The position numbers and the translations under genes are program-made. DNA of 64,000 nt from Streptococcus suis (GTDB taxonomy: Bacteria; Bacillota; Bacilli; Lactobacillales; Streptococcaceae). The DNA is taken from assembly GCA_024583055.1 (NCBI GenBank), contig CP102145.1, positions 1,922,001 through 1,986,000 on the forward strand, read 5' to 3'. The notes under the pieces were generated by a model. It made no database searches. It saw nothing but the letters and a program-made list of their open reading frames with translations, and was not told the DNA's origin. Below are positions 35,395-45,155 of the stretch, piece after piece; position 1 is the first letter of the stretch; every line of letters starts with the position of its first letter.

Positions 35395-37782
35395 ATGTAC
35401 GCACAGATTATCGTAGACGTGCCGCTCATGCAGACGGACCAAGCCTATACCTATCTAGTGTCTGAAGAATTTGAGGCGGGAATTGTACCTGGTATCCGAG
35501 TCCATGTGCCCTTTGGAAAGGGTAATCGGCTGATTCAGGGCATCGTGGTCGGCTTGACTGAGGAATTGCCAGAGGGGACCCAGGACATCAAGCCCATTGT
35601 GGAAGTGCTGGACTATTCGCCAGTCCTCAACAAGGAGCAATTTTGGCTGGCAGACCAGATGCGCAAGACGGTATTCGCCTACAAAATCACCCTGCTCAAG
35701 GCCATGCTACCCAGCCTCCTCAACTCAACCTATGACAAAATTCTCCGTCCTGGGCTTGGTTTGGAAATAGCAGAGCAGGAAAGCCTGTTTGGCGGTAGGG
35801 ACCAGGTCCGTTTTTCAGACCTGGATGTGTCTGAGCAGGCCCGCATCATGCGGCTTGCCCAGGCAGGCAAAATCTTGGTCGACTATGTGGCCAAGGACAA
35901 AAAGCAAATCAAGACTGAAAAATGGTACCGGGTAAATCGGGACCAGCTCATGCAAGCAGAGATACCCGCCCGTGCCAAGAAACGGCTGGCTTTGAAGGCC
36001 TACTTACTGGAACATTCTGATGAACAGCCTCTAGCCAGCTTGAAAAAGGACTTTTCAGCTGATACGCTCCGCTATTTCCAAGAAAATGCCTATATAGAAG
36101 TCTGGGAGGAGGAGGTCTCGCGGACCCAAGCTCTCTTTGATAAGGTAGGGGTCAGCCAGGCGCTTTCCCTCAATCCAGAGCAGGCCATAGCGGTCAAGGA
36201 AATCCTGTCCAAGGTCGGCCAGGAGAGCCAGACCTATCTGCTGCAGGGGGTGACAGGCTCTGGCAAGACAGAGGTCTATCTGCAGGTCATTGACCAGGTC
36301 CTCAAGATGGGTAAGACGGCTATCATGCTGGTGCCGGAGATTTCGCTGACGCCCCAGATGACCAATCGTTTTATCGCGCGTTTCGGCCAGCAGGTGGCCA
36401 TCCTGCACTCAGGCCTGTCAGACGGGGAGAAGTACGACGAGTGGCGTAAGATTGAGCGGGGGGAGGCCCAGGTGGTGGTCGGTGCCAGGTCGGCGATTTT
36501 TGCTCCCTTAAAAAATCTAGGAGCCATTATCATCGATGAGGAGCATGAGGCGACCTATAAGCAGGACTCCAATCCTCGCTACCATGCCAGAGACGTGGCA
36601 AAGCTGCGGGCGGACTACAACCAGGCTGTCCTGGTTTTGGGGTCGGCTACGCCAAGCCTAGAAACTCGTGCCCGTGCCAGTCGCGGTCTTTACGGTAGGC
36701 TGGTCCTCAATCAGCGGGCCAATCCGCAGGCCAGGATACCAGAGGTCCAGGTCATTGATTTCAGAGATTATATCGGCCAGCATGAGGCTAGTAATTTTAC
36801 GCCGGTTTTGATAGAAAAAATCCAGGAAAAGCTGGCTCGTAAGGAGCAGGTGGTCCTCATGCTCAATCGCCGTGGCTATTCTTCCTTTGTCATGTGTCGG
36901 GATTGTGGGACGGTGGACCAGTGTCCAAACTGTGATATTTCTTTGACCCTGCACATGGACAGCCGGTCTATGAATTGCCACTATTGCAATTTTCAAAAGC
37001 CCATTCCCCAGGTCTGTCCTAACTGTCAGAGTCGGGCCATTCGCTACTACGGTACGGGGACCCAGAAGGCCTATGATGAGTTGCAGGAATTGCTGCCGAA
37101 TGCTCGTATCCTTCGGATGGATGTGGACACGACCAAGAAAAAAGGTGCCCATGAGGCCCTTTTGGAGAAATTTGGTCGACAGGAGGCAGATATCTTGCTG
37201 GGGACCCAGATGATTGCCAAGGGACTGGACTTTCCAAATGTGACCTTGGTAGGGGTGCTCAATGCGGATACGGCGCTGAATTTGCCAGACTTCAGGTCAT
37301 CCGAGCGGACCTTCCAATTATTGACCCAGGTGGCTGGTCGAGCAGGTCGGGCAGACAAGGAGGGGGAGGTCATTATCCAGACCTATAATCCCAATCATTA
37401 TGCCATTGCCTTTGCCAAGAACCAGGACTACGAGGGCTTCTATCAGTATGAGATGGGCATTCGGAAAAGTCTGGGCTATCCGCCTTACTATTTCACGGTG
37501 GGCTTGACCTTTTCTCATAAGTCGGAGGATCTTGTCATCAAAAAGGCCTATGAGACGGTGCAGCTCTTGCGGGAGAACTTGACGGAGCAGATTCAGATTT
37601 TGGGGCCGACGCCCAAGCCTATCGCCCGTACCCATAATCTTTACCATTATCAAATCATTCTCAAGTACCGGCGGGAGGAGCAGCTGGAGCAGGTCCTCAA
37701 TCGGATTTTGGACTGGACCCAGGAGCGGGACAACCAGGACTTGCGCTTGGTGATTGATAATGAACCGCAAAATATGATGTGA
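35395..37782 (+). CDS. priA: Primosomal replication restart helicase PriA
   Basis: A 795-residue superfamily 2 helicase that reloads the replisome at stalled forks. N-terminal 3'-DNA-binding domain (~1-100), Walker A GVTGSGKTEVY (~285), DEEH box (IIIDEEHEAT, ~380), eight zinc-binding cysteines (CRDCGTVDQCPNC to VCPNCQS, ~502-545) and the RecA-like C-terminal domain (VAGRAGRADK). The ATG at 35395 follows AAAGGAGG. Confidence 0.97.
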   Translation: MYAQIIVDVPLMQTDQAYTYLVSEEFEAGIVPGIRVHVPFGKGNRLIQGIVVGLTEELPEGTQDIKPIVEVLDYSPVLNKEQFWLADQMRKTVFAYKITLLKAMLPSLLNSTYDKILRPGLGLEIAEQESLFGGRDQVRFSDLDVSEQARIMRLAQAGKILVDYVAKDKKQIKTEKWYRVNRDQLMQAEIPARAKKRLALKAYLLEHSDEQPLASLKKDFSADTLRYFQENAYIEVWEEEVSRTQALFDKVGVSQALSLNPEQAIAVKEILSKVGQESQTYLLQGVTGSGKTEVYLQVIDQVLKMGKTAIMLVPEISLTPQMTNRFIARFGQQVAILHSGLSDGEKYDEWRKIERGEAQVVVGARSAIFAPLKNLGAIIIDEEHEATYKQDSNPRYHARDVAKLRADYNQAVLVLGSATPSLETRARASRGLYGRLVLNQRANPQARIPEVQVIDFRDYIGQHEASNFTPVLIEKIQEKLARKEQVVLMLNRRGYSSFVMCRDCGTVDQCPNCDISLTLHMDSRSMNCHYCNFQKPIPQVCPNCQSRAIRYYGTGTQKAYDELQELLPNARILRMDVDTTKKKGAHEALLEKFGRQEADILLGTQMIAKGLDFPNVTLVGVLNADTALNLPDFRSSERTFQLLTQVAGRAGRADKEGEVIIQTYNPNHYAIAFAKNQDYEGFYQYEMGIRKSLGYPPYYFTVGLTFSHKSEDLVIKKAYETVQLLRENLTEQIQILGPTPKPIARTHNLYHYQIILKYRREEQLEQVLNRILDWTQERDNQDLRLVIDNEPQNMM

Positions 37783-37829
37783 TACTCTTTGAACATCGAC
37801 AGTATCCGTTCTTGAGTTACAATATATGA

Positions 37830-37858
37830 GGTTGGACAGGTGTGTCCAGCCTTTTTGC
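37830..37858 (+). terminator. priA terminator
   Basis: GGTTGGACA (37830-37838) pairs with TGTCCAGCC (37843-37851) around GGTG, followed by TTTTTG. The next promoter, extended -10 TG-G-TATAAT (37905-37910), drives fmt. Confidence 0.85.
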
Positions 37859-37944
37859 TATCTAGATTTCAAGTCCCAGTTAAGGCAATTATCCATAAAA
37901 ATGGTATAATTAAGGGATACTAAATAGAGGATGAAGGAGCAGAG

Positions 37945-38883
37945 ATGACAAAATTGATTTTTATGGGAACGCCTGAGTTTTCAGCGACTGTTTTGAAAGG
38001 CATTTTGGCAGAGGGCTCCTATGAGGTTTTGGCGGTGGTGACCCAGCCTGACCGAGCGGTTGGGCGCAAGAAAACCATCCAAATGACACCGGTCAAGCAG
38101 GTGGCCTTGGAGTACGACTTGCCTGTTTACCAGCCGGAAAAATTATCAGGCAGCCAGGAAATGGCGGACATTATGGAATTGGGAGCGGACGGAATTGTGA
38201 CAGCGGCCTTTGGTCAATTTTTACCGATCAAGCTGCTGGACTCTGTTGACTTTGCGGTCAATGTCCATGCCTCGCTCTTGCCCAAGTACCGCGGTGGCGC
38301 GCCCATTCATTATGCTCTTATCAACGGAGATGAGCGTGTCGGAGTGACTATTATGGAAATGGTCAAGGAAATGGATGCGGGTGACATGATTTCAAGCGAC
38401 AACATTGCCATTGAAGAGACAGATAATGTCGGCACCCTTTTTGAAAAACTAGCGGTGGTCGGTCGTGACCTGCTCTTGAAAACCTTACCGGGTTATATGG
38501 CTGGCGACATCAAGCCGGTGGCACAAGACCCTGAACAGGTGACCTTCTCGCCCAATATTCAGCCTGAGGAGGAAGTTTTGGACTGGGCCAAGTCTGCGCG
38601 CCAGATTTTTAATCAGATTCGTGGTATGTATCCTTGGCCGGTTGCCCATACCTATTGGCAGGGAGGGCGCTTTAAAATTCAGGAGGCTTTGGAAGTGGAA
38701 GGGTCTGGCAGACCAGGTCAGGTCATTGAAAAGACTAAGAAAACACTGGTCATCGCCTGTGGCAGCTCTGCTATTTCCCTAAAAACCGTTCAGCCAGCGG
38801 GCAAGCCCAAGATGACGATTGCGGACTTTTTGAATGGGGCTGGCCGTGAGATTGAGGTAGGAGATGTCTTTGGTGAACAATAA
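37945..38883 (+). CDS. fmt: Methionyl-tRNA formyltransferase
   Basis: A 312-residue enzyme that formylates initiator Met-tRNA. The formyl-transferase core has the motif [19 protein letters not shown] (~109-127) with the catalytic Asn-His-Asp set, and the C-terminal OB-like domain starts at ~205. Its 3' end overlaps rsmB by 20 bases. Confidence 0.97.
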   Translation: MTKLIFMGTPEFSATVLKGILAEGSYEVLAVVTQPDRAVGRKKTIQMTPVKQVALEYDLPVYQPEKLSGSQEMADIMELGADGIVTAAFGQFLPIKLLDSVDFAVNVHASLLPKYRGGAPIHYALINGDERVGVTIMEMVKEMDAGDMISSDNIAIEETDNVGTLFEKLAVVGRDLLLKTLPGYMAGDIKPVAQDPEQVTFSPNIQPEEEVLDWAKSARQIFNQIRGMYPWPVAHTYWQGGRFKIQEALEVEGSGRPGQVIEKTKKTLVIACGSSAISLKTVQPAGKPKMTIADFLNGAGREIEVGDVFGEQ

Positions 38884-40180
38884 GCAAACAGCGCGTGGAC
38901 TGGCTCTGGCGGTCTTGACAGAGGTCTTTGAACAGGGAGCCTACTCCAATATCGCCCTCAACAAGGCCTTGGAAGGAACCAACCTGTCAGCCCAGGACAA
39001 GGGGCTGGCTACGGAATTGGTCTATGGTACGGTGTCACGAAAAATTACGCTGGAATGGTATCTGGCCCACTTTATCAATGACCGGGACAAGCTGGACAAC
39101 TGGGTTTATTACTTGCTCATGCTGAGCTTGTACCAGCTGCTTTACTTGGACAAATTGCCTGTCCATGCCGTGGTCAATGAGGCGGTAGAGTTAGCCAAGC
39201 GTAGCAAGGGAACGGACAAATTTGTCAATGCCATCTTGCGGAAAATCAGCCAGGCGGACCTGCCTGACCCAGCTAGTATTAAGCGGAAAAACAAGCGTTT
39301 GTCAGTTCAATATTCTGTCCCAGTCTGGCTGGTTCAGACCTTGGTTGCGGAATATGGTGATGAGAGGGCGGAGAAGATTTTTGCCAGCCTGCACCAGCGT
39401 AATAAGGCTAGTGTCCGTGTGACAGATACTAGCTGTCTGGATGATTTGCAGGCAGCATTGGGAGCGGAGCGGTCGCACTTGTCTCCTGTTGGCCTAGTCA
39501 AGTCCCATGGACATTTTGCTGGGACGGAGGCTTTCAAGTCCGGTCTTTTGACCATTCAGGACGAGACCAGCCAGCTGGTGGCTCCGACCTTGCAACTTGA
39601 GGGCCATGAAGTCGTACTGGATGCTTGTGCGGCACCTGGTGGTAAGACCTGTCACATGGCGTCTTACCTGGATAGTGGGAAAGTGGTGGCCTTGGATCTA
39701 TATGACCACAAGCTGGCTCTTATCCAGGAAAATGCGGACCGCCTGGGTCTTTCAGATAAGATTGAAACTCAAAAATTAGATGCCAGTCGGGTGCATGAAG
39801 TCTTTGGTCCAGATAGTTTTGACAAGATTTTGGTGGATGCTCCCTGCTCCGGCATCGGGCTTATCCGTCGTAAGCCAGACATTCGTTATAATAAAGCTGG
39901 TCAGGATTTTGAAGCATTGAAAAAAATCCAGCTGCAGATACTGGACAGCGTTTGCCAAACCATTAAAAAAGGTGGTATAATAACCTATAGCACATGTACC
40001 ATTATTGCAAAAGAAAATCAGGAAGTTCTTCGAGAATTTTTAGACAGTCATCCTGATTTTGAACAAGTTGCATTAACACATCCAGAATCATCAATTGTGA
40101 CAGATGGAATGATACTGATTACCCCTGAACTTTTTCAGACAGATGGCTTTTTCATTGGTCAGCTGAGAAGACGATTCTAG
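38864..40180 (+). CDS. rsmB: 16S rRNA (cytosine-5) methyltransferase RsmB
   Basis: A 438-residue protein with an N-terminal NusB-like domain (~1-135) and a C-terminal Sun/NOL1-type methyltransferase. Motifs: [16 protein letters not shown] (SAM binding, ~248), [16 protein letters not shown] (~326) and STCTI with the catalytic Cys (~375). It methylates C967 of 16S rRNA. It is followed immediately by the phpP ribosome site. Confidence 0.96.
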   Translation: MSLVNNKQTARGLALAVLTEVFEQGAYSNIALNKALEGTNLSAQDKGLATELVYGTVSRKITLEWYLAHFINDRDKLDNWVYYLLMLSLYQLLYLDKLPVHAVVNEAVELAKRSKGTDKFVNAILRKISQADLPDPASIKRKNKRLSVQYSVPVWLVQTLVAEYGDERAEKIFASLHQRNKASVRVTDTSCLDDLQAALGAERSHLSPVGLVKSHGHFAGTEAFKSGLLTIQDETSQLVAPTLQLEGHEVVLDACAAPGGKTCHMASYLDSGKVVALDLYDHKLALIQENADRLGLSDKIETQKLDASRVHEVFGPDSFDKILVDAPCSGIGLIRRKPDIRYNKAGQDFEALKKIQLQILDSVCQTIKKGGIITYSTCTIIAKENQEVLREFLDSHPDFEQVALTHPESSIVTDGMILITPELFQTDGFFIGQLRRRF

Positions 40181-40216
40181 AAAAGGAGGCTGTTGCTTAG
40201 CAACAAGAAACTTATG
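40181..40216 (+). promoter_or_regulatory. Split ribosome-binding site of phpP with intervening hairpin
   Basis: A near-perfect Shine-Dalgarno (AAAAGGAGG, 40181-40189) lies 24 bases from the phpP ATG at 40214, too far for normal use. The gap contains a 6-bp hairpin TGTTGC-TTA-GCAACA (40191-40205). Folding it brings the effective spacing to about 9 bases. Confidence 0.55.
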
Positions 40217-40951
40217 GAAATTGCATTACTTACAGATGTTGGACAAAAACGATCAAATAACCAGGATTATGTCAATCGTTATGTCAACCGAGCAGGAATT
40301 GATTTGATTATTCTAGCAGATGGACTAGGAGGTCATCGCGCAGGCCATATTGCTAGTGAAATGACAGCCACAGACCTTGGTGCTGCCTGGGTAGATACTC
40401 AAATTATGACCCTCAACGAAGTCCGTGAATGGATGGTTGACATCATTGAGCAGGAAAATCAAAAGATTTATCAATTGGGTCAGACTGAAGAATACAAGGG
40501 CATGGGAACAACCTTAGAAGCGGTTGTGGTTATTGACAATCAGATGATTTATGCCCATATCGGGGACTCTAGAATCGGTATCGTTCATAATGAAGAATAT
40601 GAACGCTTGACCAGTGACCATTCCTTGGTTGGAGCTCTTATGCGAGCGGGTCAATTGACAGAAGAAGAGGCGCAGAACCATCCTCAGAAGAATATTGTGA
40701 CCCAGTCCATTGGTCAGGCGGACCCGGTTGAACCAGATATTGCCTTGAAGACCTTGGAAGTTGGGGATTACGTGTTAATCAACAGTGATGGCTTGACCAA
40801 TATGGTCTCGACAGAGGATATTCGCGATATCCTCTTGAGTGATGTTTCGCTGGAAAGCAAGGCAGAGACCCTGGTTCGTTTTGCTAATAATGCTGGTGGT
40901 TTGGACAATATCACGGTTGCCATCCTTCATATCACGGAGGAGGCTAACTAA
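40214..40951 (+). CDS. phpP: PP2C-type Ser/Thr protein phosphatase
   Basis: A 245-residue PPM/PP2C phosphatase (also called Stp) that dephosphorylates StkP and its substrates. Metal-binding motifs: RSNNQDYV (~13-20), [12 protein letters not shown] (~34-45), GDSRIG (~121) and GLDNITV near the end. The ATG at 40214 gives the conserved start [11 protein letters not shown]; a TTG at 40193 sits only 3 bases from the Shine-Dalgarno and is less likely. The stop overlaps the stkP start (TAATG), coupling the antagonistic pair. Confidence 0.94.
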   Translation: MEIALLTDVGQKRSNNQDYVNRYVNRAGIDLIILADGLGGHRAGHIASEMTATDLGAAWVDTQIMTLNEVREWMVDIIEQENQKIYQLGQTEEYKGMGTTLEAVVVIDNQMIYAHIGDSRIGIVHNEEYERLTSDHSLVGALMRAGQLTEEEAQNHPQKNIVTQSIGQADPVEPDIALKTLEVGDYVLINSDGLTNMVSTEDIRDILLSDVSLESKAETLVRFANNAGGLDNITVAILHITEEAN

Positions 40952-42963
40952 TGATTCAAATCGGTAAGATTTTTGCCGGTCGGTATCGGATCATTCGGCA
41001 GATAGGCCGAGGAGGAATGGCTGATGTCTACCTGGCAAAGGATCTGATTTTGGATGGTGAGGAGGTTGCTGTAAAAGTTCTCCGGACCAATTACCAGACA
41101 GATCAAATTGCTGTTCAACGTTTTCAGCGTGAAGCCAGAGCCATGGCTGATCTCAATCACCCAAATATCGTACGGATTACGGATATTGGTGAGGAAGATG
41201 GTCAGCAATACCTGGCCATGGAATATGTTAATGGCCTGGACTTGAAGCGCTATATCCAGGAAAATTCACCCTTGGATAATGATGATGCGGTCCGTATCAT
41301 GGGGCAAATCTTGCTGGCTATCCGTATGGCCCACACCCGCGGTATTATCCATAGGGATTTGAAACCTCAGAACGTCCTTCTAACGCAAGATGGCGTGGCC
41401 AAGGTAACGGATTTCGGGATTGCGGTTGCCTTTGCAGAGACCAGTTTGACCCAGACAAATTCGATGTTGGGCTCGGTTCACTATCTCTCGCCAGAACAGG
41501 CGCGGGGGTCCAAGGCTACAGTGCAAAGTGATATTTATGCCATGGGGGTCATTCTCTTTGAGATGCTGACAGGACGAATTCCTTTTGATGGCGATAGCGC
41601 TGTAACCATTGCTCTCCAGCATTTCCAAAAGCCCATGCCATCTGTCCGCGAGGCCAATCCAAACGTACCGCAGGCTCTGGAAAATGTTGTCTTAAAAGCA
41701 ACAGCCAAGAAATTGACAGACCGCTACAAGTCCATTGCGGAAATGTACACGGATATGGCTTCAGCCTTGTCCTACAATCGCCGCAATGAGCAGCGGGTGG
41801 TGTTGGATGAAAACAAGGTGGATTCAAAAACCCTGCCTAAATTATCCCAGGTTGCTTCAGAGAAAAAAGTAGATACACCAGTGGAGTCTTCACCAGCTCC
41901 AGCAGCAGTTGCTCCAAAAACTAAGCCGACGTCATCAGCCAAGAAGCCCAAGGCAAAAAAGAGGATTCGTACCCGCTATAAGGTATTGATGATTGCTATT
42001 GGCCTTCTCTTGGCGGCCTTCTTCGCCATTCTTTTTAATACTCCAGCCACAGTGACAGTGCCGGATGTTGTGGGGCAAACCTTGGAAGTTGCGACGGAGG
42101 AGATTGAGACAGCCGGATTGCGCGTGGGTACGGTGACCAATGAAGCTTCGACGGAAGTCGCAGAAGGTCAAGTTATTCGGACAACACCTGCTGCTAATTC
42201 CAAGCGCAAAGAAGGTTCCCGTGTCAATATTGTCATTGCCATGGAAGAAGGTGTCAACATTCCTGATTTGTCTGGTGATGAATTGGCGAAAGCCCAGGAA
42301 AAACTAGAGGCTCTTGGCTTCAAAGTGGAAGTGGAAGAAGAGTATAGCGAGAAGGTCAAACAGGGCCGGGTGATTCGGACCAAGCCAGAATGGGAGACCA
42401 GTCAGCCAAAAGGTTCAACCGTTGTCTTGGTTGTTTCCAGAGGGGCTGAGCCAGTTGATGTACCGGATGTATCTGGACGTAGTGTGAATGATGCTACCCA
42501 TGCCCTAGAAGCTGTCGGTTTGAAGGTTTCTTCGACCAAGGAAGAATACAGCGACTACTTAGAAGCTGGTCAGGTAATCGGAACAGACCCTGCAGCCAAT
42601 ACCAGTGTTTCTAAGGGTTCTAGCCTGGTTCTCATTGTTTCAAAAGGTCAACGACCACTCATGCCAGATTTTGGTATCTTGACGACTTCCTACTCAGATG
42701 CTAGAAAACAGCTGGAAGCTTTGGGAATTAAAAGTATTGAGCGCGTGGAAGACTCGAGTTATTCGACTAGTGAGCGAAATCTGGTCGTAGGACAAAGTCC
42801 TCTGCCAGGTCAACCTATTACTGACTCTGTCACAATTTATGTATCCATTCCTACGGTGACACCAGAGTCCAGCAGTAGCAGCACTAGCTCGACAGAAGAA
42901 TCAACGACGACTAGTACGTCTTCATCAAATAATGGCTCTTTGTCAACTGTAGTGGGTAGATGA
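40951..42963 (+). CDS. stkP: Ser/Thr protein kinase StkP with PASTA repeats (3' end altered by an IS)
   Basis: A 670-residue membrane kinase controlling division and wall synthesis. The kinase domain is ~10-270 ([10 protein letters not shown]-loop, [10 protein letters not shown] catalytic loop, DFGIA), a Lys/Pro-rich juxtamembrane region follows, the transmembrane helix is ~343-363, and four PASTA domains (~366-640) face outward, then a Ser/Thr tail. The last nine residues (GSLSTVVGR) and the TGA are encoded by the left inverted repeat of an ISL3 element. Removing the element and one target copy restores ...SSNNSD-stop (663 residues). Kinase and PASTA parts are untouched, so function is probably kept. 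Confidence 0.95.
   Translation: MIQIGKIFAGRYRIIRQIGRGGMADVYLAKDLILDGEEVAVKVLRTNYQTDQIAVQRFQREARAMADLNHPNIVRITDIGEEDGQQYLAMEYVNGLDLKRYIQENSPLDNDDAVRIMGQILLAIRMAHTRGIIHRDLKPQNVLLTQDGVAKVTDFGIAVAFAETSLTQTNSMLGSVHYLSPEQARGSKATVQSDIYAMGVILFEMLTGRIPFDGDSAVTIALQHFQKPMPSVREANPNVPQALENVVLKATAKKLTDRYKSIAEMYTDMASALSYNRRNEQRVVLDENKVDSKTLPKLSQVASEKKVDTPVESSPAPAAVAPKTKPTSSAKKPKAKKRIRTRYKVLMIAIGLLLAAFFAILFNTPATVTVPDVVGQTLEVATEEIETAGLRVGTVTNEASTEVAEGQVIRTTPAANSKRKEGSRVNIVIAMEEGVNIPDLSGDELAKAQEKLEALGFKVEVEEEYSEKVKQGRVIRTKPEWETSQPKGSTVVLVVSRGAEPVDVPDVSGRSVNDATHALEAVGLKVSSTKEEYSDYLEAGQVIGTDPAANTSVSKGSSLVLIVSKGQRPLMPDFGILTTSYSDARKQLEALGIKSIERVEDSSYSTSERNLVVGQSPLPGQPITDSVTIYVSIPTVTPESSSSSTSSTEESTTTSTSSSNNGSLSTVVGR
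42926..42933. repeat. Left copy of 8-bp target-site duplication
   Basis: CAAATAAT, identical to 44348-44355 on the other side of the ISL3 element. Confidence 0.85.
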
Positions 42964-42967
42964 AAAG

Positions 42968-44224
42968 CTAACACCTAGAGAGGACGAAATTCGTTCTCTC
43001 ATTTTTGATGTTTAAAGCAATATATATCTTGGTTTTAAAGTTCGTAAAGTTCCTAAAGCCAAACGCTTGCCTCTTAATGTCTTTGATGAGTTTATTGGTC
43101 GCTTCCAGTTTAGCGTTGGAATATGGAAGCTCCATGGCGTTCGTGATGTAAGTTTTATATTTTAGAAATGTCTTAAAAACAGTCCTAAAGGTTGAATTGA
43201 CAAGATTCAGATTGTCCTCTAGAAGTTCGAAGAAATGTTTCGAGTTCTTCTCTTGGAAATGGAAGAGAAGGATCTGATAGAGTTCGTAATAGAATTTCAG
43301 TTCCACAGAGAAATTCAATGTCTTCTGGATAACCTCTCTCGGTGTTACTGTTTGCCCGAAAGTGCGGGAAAAGAAGCGATTCAGAGACAGTTTACGGCTA
43401 TCTTTTTGGAGAATACGCCAGTGATTTTTCATGGATCGATAAGGTAGGGAACGCGTATCGAAAGTCTTCATAATATCAATTCTAGTCGTCATCATAGCAC
43501 GGCTCAGGTGTTGGATAATGTGAAATCTATCAAGGACAATTTTAGCTCTTGGAAATAGTTGTTTGATGATGGGAATATAGCTACCCGACATGTCCACTGT
43601 TACGACCTCGACAGTTTCTCTGACCGCCCTAGGATACTTGTAGAAATAGTTCTTGATGGTGGTTTGGCGGTTGTTGTCAAGAATGGTCACAATCGATCTC
43701 GTCTCAAAATTCTGAGCAATAAAGGCGAGTTTCCCCTTGTTCCGACAAAATTCATCCCAGCTCAAGACTTTTGGTAATGTCGTAAAATCATGCTCAAATT
43801 GAAACTGAGTCAGTTTCCTCTGGACGACCGACACGGAGATATGTAGTCTCCTAGCGATGGCTATATTGGTCATGTTTTCTGTATGGAGTTGCGTCACTTT
43901 CTCCCAAATAGGTTGGGAAATCTGACAGTTTTTCTTGACTAGAGCAGTCTCAGATACAGTCACTTTTTGGCAAGATTTGCATTGAAACCTCCGTTTCTTA
44001 AGCAGGAGGAGGGTCGGAAAGCCCTGACAATCTAAAATCGGAATCTTTGACGACTTTTGAAAATCGTACTTGATGCATTTTCCTTGGCAATGAGGACAAC
44101 GAGGACTGTCGTAATCTAGCTTTGCCCTGATTTCTAGATGGGTCTGATGTTTCAAAACGAAGAGAATTTTGATATTTTTGTCTTTGATTCCGATTAGTTC
44201 TGTGGTATGATAAAGTTGTTCCAT
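42968..44224 (-). CDS. ISL3-family transposase
   Basis: An intact transposase of 418 residues from the ATG at 44224 (an in-frame ATG at 44260 would add 12). N-terminal zinc-binding domain (CPHCQGKCIKYDF and FQCKSCQKVTVSE), helix-turn-helix (~115-140: NIAIARRLHISVSVVQRKL), then the DDE-type catalytic core (TVDMSGSYIPII, LDRFHIIQHLSRAM) ending in SNAKLEATNKLIKDIKRQAF. No frameshift or stop is present, so it could be active. Confidence 0.92.
   Translation of the reverse strand: MEQLYHTTELIGIKDKNIKILFVLKHQTHLEIRAKLDYDSPRCPHCQGKCIKYDFQKSSKIPILDCQGFPTLLLLKKRRFQCKSCQKVTVSETALVKKNCQISQPIWEKVTQLHTENMTNIAIARRLHISVSVVQRKLTQFQFEHDFTTLPKVLSWDEFCRNKGKLAFIAQNFETRSIVTILDNNRQTTIKNYFYKYPRAVRETVEVVTVDMSGSYIPIIKQLFPRAKIVLDRFHIIQHLSRAMMTTRIDIMKTFDTRSLPYRSMKNHWRILQKDSRKLSLNRFFSRTFGQTVTPREVIQKTLNFSVELKFYYELYQILLFHFQEKNSKHFFELLEDNLNLVNSTFRTVFKTFLKYKTYITNAMELPYSNAKLEATNKLIKDIKRQAFGFRNFTNFKTKIYIALNIKNERTNFVLSRC
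42978..43006 (+). terminator. Terminator inside the IS left end, now serving stkP
   Basis: GAGAGGACGAA (42978-42988) pairs with TTCGTTCTCTC (42990-43000), followed by ATTTTTG on the plus strand. It lies just past the new stkP stop. Confidence 0.7.
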
Positions 44225-44347
44225 ATGAGTCTTTCTAATGTGAGTGTGGTTGCTTTTCATTATAGGTCATATGGGATTTTTTGTATACACTCAAAAAGGC
44301 TACATAATCTCTACAGTGGATTTACCCACTACAGAAATTATAGAGTC

Positions 44348-44355
44348 CAAATAAT
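44348..44355. repeat. Right copy of 8-bp target-site duplication
   Basis: CAAATAAT, matching 42926-42933. The bases after it (TCAGACTAA) contain the ancestral stkP stop codon. Confidence 0.85.
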
Positions 44356-44363
44356 TCAGACTA

Positions 44364-44388
44364 AGAGGGGCATTGTCCTCTCTTTTTT
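44364..44388 (+). terminator. Original stkP terminator, displaced by the IS
   Basis: AGAGG (44364-44368) pairs with CCTCT (44377-44381), followed by CTTTTTT. Before the insertion it stood directly after the stkP stop. Confidence 0.7.
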
Positions 44389-44459
44389 CTTAAAATTCCT
44401 ACCCGGGTAGGAGACAAATCCTGCTAAAATCTGTTAGAATATTGGGAGAGGATCCTTAC

Positions 44460-45155
44460 ATGAAAAAAATCCAATTTTTTATACTGATAGAGAGTATTTT
44501 GTTTACGCTGGCCTTTTTTGATACCCTAGCCAGTGAGACGGCACGGACTCTTCTCCTAATCGCAGTGATACTAATTCTATTCTGGTATATCACAGGCAGA
44601 AAGGGGCTTAATGCCCTACTAACAACGGCCCTTTCTCTCATATTTTTAGTCTTTTTCCTCAATATTTATTTCATTATCGGTGTTTTGCTGATGGTGGTCT
44701 ATATTTTGGTTAATTTCTTTTCACGCTATGAGAAGCAGTACCAGTATTCCCAGATAGTTCTGGGGGATCAGCATATTCAATCCCAGCATCAAAAGTCCCA
44801 GTGGTTTGGTCATAAAGATCATTCCCAGGACCAGTATGGTTTTGAGGATATCAATATTATCCGCCTGTTTGGCAATGACGTTGTTGACCTGGATCAGACG
44901 GTTCTAATTGGTCGGGATAATGTGGTTGTTATCCGTAAGACTTTTGGTAAGACTAAAATTATCATTCCTATTGATGTCGAGCTATCCCTGTCTGCCTCTA
45001 GTCTGTATGGACGTGTCTATTTTTTAGGCGATGCACATTGGGATTTGCGAAATGAGAGTTTTTCGATTGCGACCCCTGACTATTCTTCTGCCAATAAGCG
45101 GGTCAAGGTTGTTATCAATAGCCTCTATGGCGATGTGGAGGTCGTGCGGGTATGA
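44460..45155 (+). CDS. liaF: LiaF-like membrane regulator
   Basis: A 231-residue membrane protein with four N-terminal hydrophobic segments (~5-95) and a C-terminal soluble DUF2154-type beta domain (INIIRLFGNDVVDL, VYFLGDAHWDLR). LiaF inhibits the LiaS kinase in the LiaFSR cell-envelope stress system. The ATG at 44460 follows GAGAGGAT. It overlaps liaS by 4 bases. Confidence 0.92.
   Translation: MKKIQFFILIESILFTLAFFDTLASETARTLLLIAVILILFWYITGRKGLNALLTTALSLIFLVFFLNIYFIIGVLLMVVYILVNFFSRYEKQYQYSQIVLGDQHIQSQHQKSQWFGHKDHSQDQYGFEDINIIRLFGNDVVDLDQTVLIGRDNVVVIRKTFGKTKIIIPIDVELSLSASSLYGRVYFLGDAHWDLRNESFSIATPDYSSANKRVKVVINSLYGDVEVVRV

Larger units (their letters stand above)
42934..44347 (-). mobile_element. 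ISL3-family insertion sequence
   Basis: 1,414 bp. The ends are imperfect 25-bp inverted repeats: GGCTCTTTGTCAACTGTAGT... at 42934 and, reading inward from 44347, GACTCTATAATTTCTGTAGT..., both continuing GGGTA. They are flanked by the 8-bp duplication CAAATAAT, the length expected for ISL3. One transposase is carried on the minus strand. The complete ends and intact transposase suggest recent arrival. Confidence 0.93.
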
